This document shows, one piece after another, positions 43,536-52,564 of a DNA stretch of 64,000 nucleotides (positions are counted from its first letter, which is position 1; every line of letters begins with the position of its first letter). This stretch comes from Eximiradius sp. (GTDB lineage Bacteria; Bacteroidota; Ignavibacteria; Kapaibacteriales; UBA2268). The stretch covers positions 186,001-250,000 of the forward strand of contig CAKZLY010000015.1 of the NCBI GenBank assembly GCA_937127445.1, read 5' to 3'. Position numbers and translations under genes: made by a program. Under the pieces are notes generated by a model. That model saw only the letters and a program-made list of their open reading frames with translations. It was not told where the DNA came from and did not search any database.

Positions 43536-44771
43536 ATGCAGTTTTTCCTTAAAATATTATTTTTCCTTCTCCCGACAGCTTCGATAATTTCCGCAAATAT
43601 TAGTTTAGGGATTGATGTATTAGTCGAGAATAATTTTGCTCCTTTGCAAAAGAAAAAAATTGGGCTTCTCACAAATCAGTCGGGGAGGAACTCTAACGGA
43701 ATTCTCACAGCTGAGATTTTCAGTAAAACTGACAAATTAGCCCTGAAATACATTTTTGTTCCTGAGCATGGACTTTGGGGAAATTTACCCGCTGGACAAA
43801 AGGTTAGCGATGCGAATTTTAACGGAGTACCAGTAATATCTCTTTATGGAGACAAGCGCTCACCTAATTTGAAGTATATTAAGGAACTTGATGCGTTGGT
43901 GGTAGATATTCAAGATATTGGAATTCGTTCTTATACTTACATTTCTACAATGTATTATTTTATCAAAACAGCAGCGGAAGCTCATAAGCCTGTATATATA
44001 TTAGATAGACCTAATCCAATAAACGGCGTTACTATCGACGGGAATGTTCTCGAAGAAGATAAAAAGTCTTTCGTAGGAATTTTACCTATCCCCTACATTC
44101 ACGGAATGACAATAGGTGAATTAGCTAAAATGATGGTAGGCGAAGGGTGGTTAGGTAGCAATAAAAAAGGGGAAAAAATTAAAGCACAGGTTGAAGTAAT
44201 TCAAATGAAAGGTTGGAAAAGGGAAATGTGTTTTGAAGATACGGGACTGATGTGGTTCCCGACTTCTCCACATATCCCTACGGTTGATGCAATTCGTGGT
44301 GCTGCCCTTGTAGGAATTTTTGGTGAATTGGGTATACTTAATATTGGGATTGGAACGACTTTGCCATTTCAATATATTGGAAGCCCTGATTTCAAGGCTG
44401 ACGAAGTATTAAAAGAACTGAATATATACAAATTTGATGGTATAAGTTTCTTTAGAGCCCAGTTTAGACCACTTTATGCAAAGTTCAAAGAACAAACTTG
44501 TGAAGGTATACTTTTCAAATTCACTTGCAATGAAAATTATTCTCCGATGAAGTATGGTGCATTGCTAATATCTGCAATTAAAACAGTTCATCCCGAATTA
44601 TTTAATAAGGCTGAAATTCCAAATAAAACTAAAGAAATGTTCATAAAAGTTACCGGCACAGATACTTATTTCAATTCATTATTTTCGCCGGATGATTTTT
44701 CCTATATAAGCTTATGCTCTCATGGGATAGAGCACTTCAATAAAATTCGTAATAAGTATCTTTTATACTAA
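43536..44771 (+). CDS. NamZ-type exo-beta-N-acetylmuramidase (DUF1343)
   Basis: A 411-residue exported DUF1343 protein (signal peptide MQFFLKILFFLLPTASIISA). Family motifs are clear: GIDVLVENNFAPLQKKKIGLLTNQSG, VPEHGLWG, VDIQDIGIRSYTYISTMYY, LDRPNPING, and WFPTSPHIPT. NamZ of Bacillus subtilis, the founding member of glycoside hydrolase family GH171, cleaves terminal MurNAc from peptidoglycan fragments. A cell-wall recycling role is therefore probable. It directly follows the lipoprotein stop with no gap. Confidence 0.88.
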   Translation: MQFFLKILFFLLPTASIISANISLGIDVLVENNFAPLQKKKIGLLTNQSGRNSNGILTAEIFSKTDKLALKYIFVPEHGLWGNLPAGQKVSDANFNGVPVISLYGDKRSPNLKYIKELDALVVDIQDIGIRSYTYISTMYYFIKTAAEAHKPVYILDRPNPINGVTIDGNVLEEDKKSFVGILPIPYIHGMTIGELAKMMVGEGWLGSNKKGEKIKAQVEVIQMKGWKREMCFEDTGLMWFPTSPHIPTVDAIRGAALVGIFGELGILNIGIGTTLPFQYIGSPDFKADEVLKELNIYKFDGISFFRAQFRPLYAKFKEQTCEGILFKFTCNENYSPMKYGALLISAIKTVHPELFNKAEIPNKTKEMFIKVTGTDTYFNSLFSPDDFSYISLCSHGIEHFNKIRNKYLLY

Positions 44772-44784
44772 TTTGATTATAGTT

Positions 44785-44815
44785 TTTGTCTAATTTACTA
44801 ATTAATGTTATTTTG
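44785..44815 (+). promoter_or_regulatory. Bacteroidetes-type promoter of pyrG
   Basis: TTTG at 44785-44788, 19 bases, then TTATTTTG at 44808-44815; only the second base of the -7 box differs from TAnnTTTG. The pyrG ATG is at 44848. Confidence 0.55.
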
Positions 44816-44847
44816 CGTTTTTGTTTTTTTAGAAATAAGAAATAATT

Positions 44848-46476
44848 ATGAAAGAGCAAGATACTTATTCAAAACAAACTAAATATATTTTCATAACAGG
44901 TGGGGTTCTTTCTTCACTTGGTAAAGGAATTGCATCAGCTTCGCTCGGCTATTTGCTCAAGCAGCGCGGATATAAAGTAACAATAATGAAGTTTGACCCA
45001 TATATTAATGTCGACCCGGGGACGATGAATCCTTTTCAGCACGGCGAAGTATATGTTACCGATGATGGAGCAGAAACCGATTTAGATTTAGGGCATTACG
45101 AAAGATTTCTGGGGTATTCATTAAGCAAGAAGAACAATACAACAACAGGACAAGTGTACTTTGAAGTAATAACAAAAGAGAGAAAAGGGCACTATTTAGG
45201 CAAAACAGTTCAAGTGATACCTCACATTACGAACGAAATTAAACGAAGGATGACGATATTTGAAGGCGAATATGATTTTATATTAATTGAAATTGGAGGA
45301 ACTGTTGGTGATATTGAATCGCTCCCATTTTTAGAAGCACAACGTCAGATGTGGCTCGAAAGAGGTCCTCAGAACGTATTGAATATTCATTTAACTTATG
45401 TTCCATATATCAAATCAGCCGGCGAACTTAAAACAAAACCAACGCAGCACTCAGTTAAGGCTTTAATGGAATTTGGTATTCGACCTGATATTTTATTATG
45501 TCGAACTGAGCATAAGCTTTCAAAAGATCTTCGTCAAAAAATAGGTTTATTCTGCAACGTTGAGGAGAATTCTGTTATAGAAGTCATTGATGTAGAATCT
45601 ACGATTTATGAGGTGCCGTTATTATTTGCAAGAAGAGAGCTTGAACAAATCGTTCTTCGTAAAATGGGACTACCTATCAACGAGCTTGAACTTGAAACCT
45701 GGAAGAAATTTGTTGAGCGAATTCGCAGTCCTAAATACTCCGTTAATGTTGGATTGGTTGGGAAGTATACAAAATATACTGATTCATATAAAAGTATTAT
45801 CGAAGCATTTATCCACGCTGGTTCGATAAATAATTGTAAGGTAAACATTGATTTAATCAACAGCGAAGAGATTACAGAAGAAAATGTAGAAAGCTTACTT
45901 GGACATTTAGACGGTATATTAGTTGGCCCTGGTTTTGGCTACCGTGGCATTGAGGGTAAAATTACTGCGATTAAATATGTGCGTACAAACAAAATACCAT
46001 TTTTTGGTATTTGCCTTGGTATGCAATGCAGTGTTATTGAATTCGCAAGAAATGTATGTGGATTGCCTCAAGCAACAAGTGGCGAATTTGAAACAAATGA
46101 TTACTGCGTGATTGATTTGATGGATGAACAGAAGAACATCAAAGAAAAAGGCGGAACAATGAGGCTTGGTGCTTATCCGTGCGTGCTTCAAGAGAATTCG
46201 CTTGCTTTCAAAGCATATGGTTCGAAAGAAATTTCAGAAAGGCACCGTCATCGCTATGAGTTGAATAATAAATTCAGATCTTTACTCGAAGAAAAAGGTA
46301 TGGTTATGAGTGGAACTTCCCCCGACGGTAATCTTGTCGAAATAATTGAGTTTCCTGACCATCCCTGGTTCTTAGGTGTGCAGTTCCATCCTGAACTAAA
46401 ATCCAGAGCTGTTACAGGTCATCCTTTATTTATCAGTTTTATTAAAGCTGCACTAAATAACAAGAATAAAAAATAG
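44848..46476 (+). CDS. pyrG: CTP synthase
   Basis: A 542-residue CTP synthase that aminates UTP using glutamine. The synthetase domain begins [22 protein letters not shown] and contains [21 protein letters not shown] and the [16 protein letters not shown] motif. The glutaminase domain has the oxyanion GPGFGYRG, the nucleophile Cys in [11 protein letters not shown] and the His/Glu of [10 protein letters not shown]. Length and motif order are standard. It has its own promoter, and an AT-rich terminator-like hairpin follows. Confidence 0.97.
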   Translation: MKEQDTYSKQTKYIFITGGVLSSLGKGIASASLGYLLKQRGYKVTIMKFDPYINVDPGTMNPFQHGEVYVTDDGAETDLDLGHYERFLGYSLSKKNNTTTGQVYFEVITKERKGHYLGKTVQVIPHITNEIKRRMTIFEGEYDFILIEIGGTVGDIESLPFLEAQRQMWLERGPQNVLNIHLTYVPYIKSAGELKTKPTQHSVKALMEFGIRPDILLCRTEHKLSKDLRQKIGLFCNVEENSVIEVIDVESTIYEVPLLFARRELEQIVLRKMGLPINELELETWKKFVERIRSPKYSVNVGLVGKYTKYTDSYKSIIEAFIHAGSINNCKVNIDLINSEEITEENVESLLGHLDGILVGPGFGYRGIEGKITAIKYVRTNKIPFFGICLGMQCSVIEFARNVCGLPQATSGEFETNDYCVIDLMDEQKNIKEKGGTMRLGAYPCVLQENSLAFKAYGSKEISERHRHRYELNNKFRSLLEEKGMVMSGTSPDGNLVEIIEFPDHPWFLGVQFHPELKSRAVTGHPLFISFIKAALNNKNKK

Positions 46477-46507
46477 TGTAATCTTTTAAGGAAATTTAAT
46501 ATTTTAC

Positions 46508-46528
46508 AACAAAGTAGTTTGTTTTTTT
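46508..46528 (+). terminator. probable AT-rich terminator after pyrG
   Basis: Hairpin AACAAA-GTAG-TTTGTT followed by T5 at 46524-46528. The stem is weak (6 bp, mainly A-T) and further T runs follow. Confidence 0.5.
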
Positions 46529-46586
46529 GTTGTTTTTTTATATTTTTTTAAATTATTTTTTGAAGTGATTAGTTTCTTTTCATCAT

Positions 46587-48878
46587 ATGAGCAAATCTAA
46601 AGAAATAGATTACCGTACTAAGGAGAAAATTTCTGAATTGTGGGATACTATTAACAAAGCAGCAGAGATAACTAATTATTCAAATTCTAAGTATTCTGAA
46701 TTAATTGAAAAAATTGATGCTTTAAGCAAAGAGATAAGTGAAAAAGAAAAAATCATCGAAGAGGCGAACTCTAAAATTTTTGAAAACAACAAAGTTATCA
46801 ACAACCTATCTAATCAAGTAACAGAACTCAACAAACGCTACGATGAACTTTATTCTCTATATTCACAATATGATTACGTTTATAAAGAAAGAAATAAATT
46901 ACTATTAGAAAATGAAGATCTTTCATCGCAAGTAAAAGAATTAAGTAATAAATTAGAGAATGCAGAAACAGAAATAAATGAATTAAAGATAATACAAGCA
47001 AATTATAATGATTTATTATCTGAAAACACAAAAAATTTGAGGAAAATTGATGAACTCACTAAAATTGCTAATGACTTTCAATTTGCTCAAAAAGAAATCA
47101 CACGAAAAAATTTAGAGTTAATCGAAAAACAGAAAGAAATTCAGAAGTTAAAAAATGAATATGCCGATGCACAAAATATTATTTTTAAATACCGTAATCT
47201 GGAAAATGATCTTCAAAATAAATCAACATTAGTAGATGATTTACAAACACAACTTACTGAAATTCAAAATAAAACCAATGATTATTTGCAAAAAATTGAA
47301 CTGCTCGAAAATGAGAGTAATCAGCTAAAATCGAAGTTAGAAGAAGAACAGGTAATAATAAAGAATTTTGAGCTGACAACAAATGAACTTTTGAAGCAAG
47401 CTTTCCAACACGAGACGCAAATTGCAAATGCGAACAATACTATTGCTGAATTATCAGAAAAATTAGATTATTCCAATAAAACTATTAACAATTTCAAAAC
47501 TGAGAATTCTGCTTACAAAGAAAAAATTACAGATTTAGAAAATGAAATAATGCTGATTAAAGCTAATAATTCAGAATTGCTTATTAAAAATGCTGATTTA
47601 TTAAACAAGAATAATTTACTTGAAAAAGAGAACACAGAACTTCATAATATTAAATCAAAATATCAACAAATTTCGCAGCAATTAGCAGAAGAAATATTAA
47701 AAAATGAGCAAATTAAACAGAAGTTGGACGATTATACAATAAGAAGTACGAAATTGCTCGACGACATTCAATTGCTAAACGATAGCGTTGCTTTAAAAGA
47801 GGAGTTAATTAATAGACAAGCGGATGAAATCTCAAGGTTGAAAGAACAAATTGATAATTTTCAGGACAAGTTCATTACAATTCAGAGCGAAAATCTATCG
47901 CTTTCAGCACAAATTGAGGCATTGCAAATTGTTCAAAATAAATATGAAATTTTGTTCGAAGAGGTAAATCAATTAAAAATTCAAAACGACCAATTAATTG
48001 AACACAAAAGGTTATTATCCAATGAAATTTCAGAATTACAAAGAGATAAAGCCAAACTATCCTCTGAATTAGAATTTAAAAATAACATAATTAATGAAAA
48101 AGAGAATAAAGTATTAGAATTATCTGAAAAATACAACAAAGCAGTTGAGAAATCTCTCAAATTAAATGATTTAGAGAAAGAATTGTTTGATATAAATACT
48201 GAAAATAATGAATTAAAAGCTAAATTAGAACAAAATATTCAATCAGTTCAAGAAAAAGATGCTATTATTGATGATTTAACAAATAAATTGCAAGAGTCTG
48301 AGAATAGAGTAGCTGAATTAAGCGATAATATGTTCAATATTCCTATCAACAGTCAGCTTCAAGAACTGAGGAATCAAATAATTGATCTCGAAAAAATAAT
48401 CGAAGAAAAGGACAAAACAATAAACAGTTTGAATAAGAAAATTGAAAAGTTAAATATCAAAGCAAATTATGGAAGGATGCCTGAACTATTTCCAGTAGAA
48501 GATGACGATAAAATAGAAAAATTATCAAAAGAAATAGAAAAGCTACAATATGAAATTCAACGAAAGGATGAAGAAATTGAAAAATTGAAGATTCAAACTG
48601 AAATGCAATTAGATGAAAATTTATATGCCGTTCGGGATAAATTAATAATGGATTTAAATACTGAAAAAACTCTCAAAGACTTACAGATAGTTACACTTAG
48701 AGAGAAAAATGAGGCTTTACGTGAGATATTAAAAAACCGTTACGAACAAATAAAGATATTAGAAGAAGATTTTAATGAACTAAATGAAAGCATAAAATTA
48801 AGTAAAAATCATAAAGAAAATCTTATAGCACAAATAGAGAGTTTAATTAACAAATTAGAAAGTTTAGAAGATGATTAA
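46587..48878 (+). CDS. long coiled-coil protein, unknown
   Basis: A 763-residue protein that is coiled coil almost from end to end, with Leu/Ile at heptad positions between Lys, Glu, Asn and Gln. No Walker motif, membrane segment or signal peptide is visible, so it is not an SMC-type ATPase in the part I can read. A short break near residue 631 (YGRMPELFPVEDDDK) interrupts the helix. It could be a scaffold or structural filament. It overlaps the sirtuin start by 8 bases, so it probably heads the sirtuin-acpS-rnhA run. Confidence 0.7.
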   Translation: MSKSKEIDYRTKEKISELWDTINKAAEITNYSNSKYSELIEKIDALSKEISEKEKIIEEANSKIFENNKVINNLSNQVTELNKRYDELYSLYSQYDYVYKERNKLLLENEDLSSQVKELSNKLENAETEINELKIIQANYNDLLSENTKNLRKIDELTKIANDFQFAQKEITRKNLELIEKQKEIQKLKNEYADAQNIIFKYRNLENDLQNKSTLVDDLQTQLTEIQNKTNDYLQKIELLENESNQLKSKLEEEQVIIKNFELTTNELLKQAFQHETQIANANNTIAELSEKLDYSNKTINNFKTENSAYKEKITDLENEIMLIKANNSELLIKNADLLNKNNLLEKENTELHNIKSKYQQISQQLAEEILKNEQIKQKLDDYTIRSTKLLDDIQLLNDSVALKEELINRQADEISRLKEQIDNFQDKFITIQSENLSLSAQIEALQIVQNKYEILFEEVNQLKIQNDQLIEHKRLLSNEISELQRDKAKLSSELEFKNNIINEKENKVLELSEKYNKAVEKSLKLNDLEKELFDINTENNELKAKLEQNIQSVQEKDAIIDDLTNKLQESENRVAELSDNMFNIPINSQLQELRNQIIDLEKIIEEKDKTINSLNKKIEKLNIKANYGRMPELFPVEDDDKIEKLSKEIEKLQYEIQRKDEEIEKLKIQTEMQLDENLYAVRDKLIMDLNTEKTLKDLQIVTLREKNEALREILKNRYEQIKILEEDFNELNESIKLSKNHKENLIAQIESLINKLESLEDD

Positions 48879-49602
48879 TGAAGTAGCAAAAATTCTTAGA
48901 AAAGTTCGGAAAGTTGCCCTATTGACAGGTGCTGGTGTATCAGCTGAAAGTGGGATTGCGACTTTTCGGGATCCAGATGGACTATGGGCAAAGTTCAATC
49001 CAATGGAGCTTGCCAGTATGAAAGGCTTTACGTCGAACCCGCAGCTTGTATGGGAATGGTATCAATATAGACGCAAAATTATCGCAAATGTTCAACCAAA
49101 TGCGGGGCATTATGCAATTGCTGAAATGGAAAAAATGTTTGAATTTTTTAGTCTTGCTACTCAAAATGTTGACCGATTGCATCACAGAGCAGGTTCGAGA
49201 AATGTTATCGAGTTGCACGGGAATATTATAGAAAATTATTGCATAAAATGTGGCGAGTATTATAAAAAAGAAATCAATGTCGAAGATAATAGTTTGCCGA
49301 AGTGTGAAAGCTGTGGTGGTCAGATAAGACCTGCAGTTGTATGGTTTGGCGAGATGTTACCAGAAGAAGCACTATCTAATGCTTATGATGCAAGTCAAAT
49401 AGCGGAAGTATATTTTTCGATTGGCACTTCTGCCGAGGTATATCCTGCTGCTGACTTGCCCAGACACGCTAAAAGAAATGGTGCAGTGCTAATTGAGATT
49501 AACCCAAATCAAACTGTATTATCAGGATTTGTTGATTTCAAAATAGCTGAACCATCGGCCGTCGCTTTACCTAAATTACTAAAATTGTTAAAAGAGGAAT
49601 GA
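48871..49602 (+). CDS. cobB: NAD-dependent protein deacylase (Sir2/CobB)
   Basis: A 243-residue sirtuin. The NAD site is LLTGAGVSAESGIATFR, with the catalytic histidine in ELHGNI and the TQNVDRLHHRAG loop. The zinc module has two CxxC pairs (CIKCG, CESCGG). The YxxR motif in WYQYRRK marks class III sirtuins, which prefer succinyl or malonyl lysine. It overlaps the coiled-coil gene at the start and the acpS gene by 4 bases (ATGA) at the end. Confidence 0.93.
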   Translation: MINEVAKILRKVRKVALLTGAGVSAESGIATFRDPDGLWAKFNPMELASMKGFTSNPQLVWEWYQYRRKIIANVQPNAGHYAIAEMEKMFEFFSLATQNVDRLHHRAGSRNVIELHGNIIENYCIKCGEYYKKEINVEDNSLPKCESCGGQIRPAVVWFGEMLPEEALSNAYDASQIAEVYFSIGTSAEVYPAADLPRHAKRNGAVLIEINPNQTVLSGFVDFKIAEPSAVALPKLLKLLKEE

Positions 49603-49997
49603 GTATGATTCTTGGAATTGGAACAGATATTATTGAAGTTGAGCGAATAAAAAGTGCAATTGAAAAGTATGGTGATAGATTTCTTCGAAGAATATTTACA
49701 AGCAAAGAAATTGAGTATTGCGAAGAATTCAAAGAAAAGAAATTTCTTCACTATGCTGCACGATTTGCTGTAAAAGAATCTTTTAGTAAGGCAATAGGGA
49801 CAGGTATTACACAAGGTTTTAAGTTCAATGAAGTTGGTATAATAAACGAAACAAACGGCAAACCTGTCGTTGTGCTTGATGGTAGAATGAAAGAGAAATA
49901 CGAAAAATATAGAATTGACGTTTCTATTTCACATACTGAGCATTATGCAGTTGCTTTTATTGTAATGAGTGATGAATCTCAATCAGTTATCAACTAA
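49599..49997 (+). CDS. acpS: holo-[acyl-carrier-protein] synthase
   Basis: A 132-residue AcpS, which attaches 4'-phosphopantetheine to acyl carrier protein. The family motifs MILGIGTDIIEVERI (metal-binding Asp) and FAVKESFSKAIGTGI (conserved KE) are present, and the C-terminal DVSISHTEHYAVAFIV is typical. The first ATG at 49599 overlaps the sirtuin stop; an ATG two codons later (49605) is an equally good start. Confidence 0.94.
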   Translation: MSMILGIGTDIIEVERIKSAIEKYGDRFLRRIFTSKEIEYCEEFKEKKFLHYAARFAVKESFSKAIGTGITQGFKFNEVGIINETNGKPVVVLDGRMKEKYEKYRIDVSISHTEHYAVAFIVMSDESQSVIN

Positions 49998-50011
49998 TAA
50001 TTAATGAAAAA

Positions 50012-50644
50012 ATGCAAAAAATAAATATATATACTGATGGAGCTTGCTTGGGAAATCCAGGCCCAGGGGGTTGGGCATTTATAGCAGAGATTGATGGAAA
50101 TATTATTGAAAAAAGCGGATTTCTGCCTGACACTACAAATAATAGGGCTGAATACCAGGCAGCGATTGAAGCAATTAGTTTCGCAAGCCAATTTAGCAAA
50201 GAAATTCAAATCAATACAGACAGTGAATTACTGCTTAATACAATAACGAAGTGGATATATTCCTGGCAAAAGAAAAATTGGAAGAAATCTGATGGGAAGG
50301 TGGTTCAAAATCTTGATTTAGTGCAAAAGCTTTGGGAGTTAATCAATAAATATAAAGTATATTGGAACAAAGTTCCTGCTCATTCAGGAATTGTTTTGAA
50401 CGAACGTTGCGATATGCTTGCAAAGGAAGCAGCTATAGGAGCAAGTTCCACCAATATAGAAGCAAAAAACAATTCCACCAATGTAAATTTGTTCGAATGC
50501 ATTCAGGAAATTCATTCTACAGATGGAAAGTATAAATTAGTATTGAAAAATGATAATTCGTTAGAATTATTCAGTAATAATCAAAAATTAGCTAACTTCA
50601 ATTTTTCGCTTGATGTTTTATTAAAGTCGAGCAAAGAAAAATGA
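50012..50644 (+). CDS. rnhA: ribonuclease HI with C-terminal extension
   Basis: A 210-residue RNase HI; the core occupies the first 145 residues. Catalytic residues are visible: Asp in IYTDGACLGNPGPGG, Glu in NNRAEYQA, Asp in INTDSELL and Asp in ERCDMLAKEA, plus the flexible-loop His in PAHSG. The extra 65 residues (IQEIHSTDGKYKLVLKNDNS region) are unlike the hybrid-binding domain, which is N-terminal in eukaryotic RNases H, and their role is unknown. The stop overlaps the next gene by ATGA. Confidence 0.93.
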   Translation: MQKINIYTDGACLGNPGPGGWAFIAEIDGNIIEKSGFLPDTTNNRAEYQAAIEAISFASQFSKEIQINTDSELLLNTITKWIYSWQKKNWKKSDGKVVQNLDLVQKLWELINKYKVYWNKVPAHSGIVLNERCDMLAKEAAIGASSTNIEAKNNSTNVNLFECIQEIHSTDGKYKLVLKNDNSLELFSNNQKLANFNFSLDVLLKSSKEK

Positions 50645-51555
50645 AAAGAAGAGATTTCATAAAAAAAATAACAGACTTTATCACATTTGGGGGTGTTTTT
50701 TTCTCTGCTAGTAATATCATAGCTAAAAAGAAGAAAAAAATCAGACCTAAGAAAAATAAGAGTTCAGAAATTATTTTAACAAATGAAAGTATGTTTGAAA
50801 AGATACTTAAGCAAGCTGAACAAAATAAGTGGAAAACAAAGAATATTGGTGAAGTTGTAATTGAAGTAGCAAAATGCTTTTTAGGCAGACCTTATGAGGG
50901 CGGAACACTAGAAGTAAGCGGCGAAAATGAAGAAATAGTCGTTAATTTGATTGAATTTGACTGCGTAACATTGATAGAAAGTTCGCTTGCATTTGCCCGG
51001 ATGATTAAAAAGGGACTTGCAACAATGAATGATCTCACTCGCGAGCTTGAATTTATAAGATACCGGAAAGGAAAACTGGTAGATTATACTTCACGACTTC
51101 ATTATACTTCCGATTGGATTACAGATAACGAAAGCAAAGGAGTTGTCTCAGATATTTCGAAGAGTTTAGGTGGAACACCTATTCAATTCAATGTGTTTTT
51201 TATGTCCGAGAATTCCGAACTCTATCCAGTGCTTCGAAAAGTTCCAAAAATGATTGCAGAAATTGAAGTTTATGAAGAACATATAAGAAAAAGAACTTAT
51301 CATTATATTCCTAAAGAGCAATTCCAAAATATTGAGAGTAAATTCCGATCAGGCGATATAGTTGCCTTTGTAACAAACAAGCCAGGTTTGGATTTTTCGC
51401 ACGTTGGGCTTATTGTTGTGGAAAATAATGCTGTTAAACTGCTACACGCTTCTTCGAACCAGAAAAAAGTGGTACTGGAAAACACTTTGCAAAATTATTT
51501 GACCAACAACACTGCTGCAACTGGTGTTTGCATAGTTAGACCACTCGAAATTTGA
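50641..51555 (+). CDS. DUF1460 exported amidase-like protein
   Basis: A 304-residue DUF1460 protein (NlpC/P60-related amidase-like fold) with a Tat-like N-terminus (MKRRDFIKK then a hydrophobic stretch). The catalytic Cys and following residues are in EFDCVTLIESSLA, the His in FSHVGLIVV, and the motif LHASSNQKKVV near the end. LEFIRYRKGK and DYTSRLHYTSDW are family signatures. Bacteroides homologues act on muropeptide-type amide bonds, so a peptidoglycan role is likely. It is translationally coupled to rnhA. Confidence 0.84.
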   Translation: MKRRDFIKKITDFITFGGVFFSASNIIAKKKKKIRPKKNKSSEIILTNESMFEKILKQAEQNKWKTKNIGEVVIEVAKCFLGRPYEGGTLEVSGENEEIVVNLIEFDCVTLIESSLAFARMIKKGLATMNDLTRELEFIRYRKGKLVDYTSRLHYTSDWITDNESKGVVSDISKSLGGTPIQFNVFFMSENSELYPVLRKVPKMIAEIEVYEEHIRKRTYHYIPKEQFQNIESKFRSGDIVAFVTNKPGLDFSHVGLIVVENNAVKLLHASSNQKKVVLENTLQNYLTNNTAATGVCIVRPLEI

Positions 51556-51650
51556 AAAAATATTTCAAAAGCAATAAAGAATAAAAATAATTAGAATATT
51601 TATGAAATTTTATTTAAATTTTGTTTATTTTCATTTCACTGTTTAGAAAA

Positions 51651-52364
51651 ATGAAAAAAATCTGTTTAATATTGTTAGTTCTATTCTTAGCTAATAATAT
51701 TATTTATTGTCAATCTGAAAGGATATCATCTCTACTTAAATTAGTTGCACAAGGAAAAATGGAAGAAGTGCGTACAGCTATGCCTAAGCTGTTGGCTGAT
51801 TATCCGAATGAGCCTGGAGTGCTTTTGCTCCAGGGTGTTTTGATGGAAGATGGAATGCGGGCTGTAAAAATATACAAAAACATAGTAAAAAATTACCCCA
51901 ATAGCGAGTGGGCAGATGATGCTCAGTGGAGGATTGTACAATTTTATGCTGTTATTGGAGATACCCTTGAAGCCAAAAAGGAACTTGAATTTTTCAGAAA
52001 AAGTTATCCTAAATCTGAATTTTTAGCTCCTGCGACCGATGTTGTCCATTCATCGATTTCCTCTGTAAAATATGATTTCAAAAACAGAACTAATAATGAA
52101 AAATCTACACCAAAAGCTCAACCAGAGAACCAACGCTGGGGACTTCAGGTAGGTTTATACTCCACAAAATCAGCAGCAGAATACGAAAAAAAGCGTTTTT
52201 TAGCAATGAAGCTGCGAACAGAAATTATCGAAAAAGAAGTTGATGGAGAAATAAAATACGCAGTTGTGATTGGGAATTATTCATCAAAGGAATCAGCCGA
52301 AGCAGCGAAAAAAGAAGTCGAGAAAAAGTGTGAATGTACCCCTTTTGTATTCCAAAAAGAATAG
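51651..52364 (+). CDS. exported TPR and SPOR-domain protein
   Basis: A 237-residue protein from the ATG at 51651 (signal peptide MKKICLILLVLFLANNIIYCQ); a longer frame from 51621 is not needed. The middle has tetratricopeptide-like helices (VLLLQGVLMEDGMRAVKIYKNIVKNYPNSEWADDAQWRI shape). A SPOR domain follows at about 165-237 (GLQVGLYSTKSAAEYEKKRF... YAVVIGNYSSKESAEAAKKE), a module that binds denuded septal peptidoglycan. It is three bases ahead of the small broken gene and near DUF1460, a cell-envelope context. Confidence 0.78.
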   Translation: MKKICLILLVLFLANNIIYCQSERISSLLKLVAQGKMEEVRTAMPKLLADYPNEPGVLLLQGVLMEDGMRAVKIYKNIVKNYPNSEWADDAQWRIVQFYAVIGDTLEAKKELEFFRKSYPKSEFLAPATDVVHSSISSVKYDFKNRTNNEKSTPKAQPENQRWGLQVGLYSTKSAAEYEKKRFLAMKLRTEIIEKEVDGEIKYAVVIGNYSSKESAEAAKKEVEKKCECTPFVFQKE

Positions 52365-52367
52365 AGC

Positions 52368-52557
52368 ATGAAAAAAAAAAGAACAATTACTTTCAGACGA
52401 AAAAAAATATTCTCAGTTAAAAGTCAAAAATGGAAGCGTAAGTAATTTTCGCTTTTACGATGGGCAGTATCGCAAAAAAAATAATTCCCTGAGTCCAGAA
52501 TTTATTCAAGCCTTCAAAAATTATTTGATTAATAAAAATAAACAAAATAAAAAGTAA
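52368..52557 (+). pseudogene. small gene interrupted at an A10 homopolymer
   Basis: The ATG at 52368 is followed by ten A residues (52371-52380). Read as it stands the frame stops after 25 codons (TAA within 52444-52449). Removing one A gives one open frame of 62 codons ending at the TAA at 52555-52557, with a sensible basic, mixed sequence (SQLKVKNGSVSNFRFYDG... SPEFIQAFKNYL). The total of 190 nt is one base more than a multiple of three. A second run, A8 at about 52400, could also host the shift. The gene lies between the SPOR protein and ade. It may be a real pseudogene, a sequencing error, or a slippage-dependent gene; I do not recognise the product. Confidence 0.55.
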
Positions 52558-52564
52558 CCTAATT

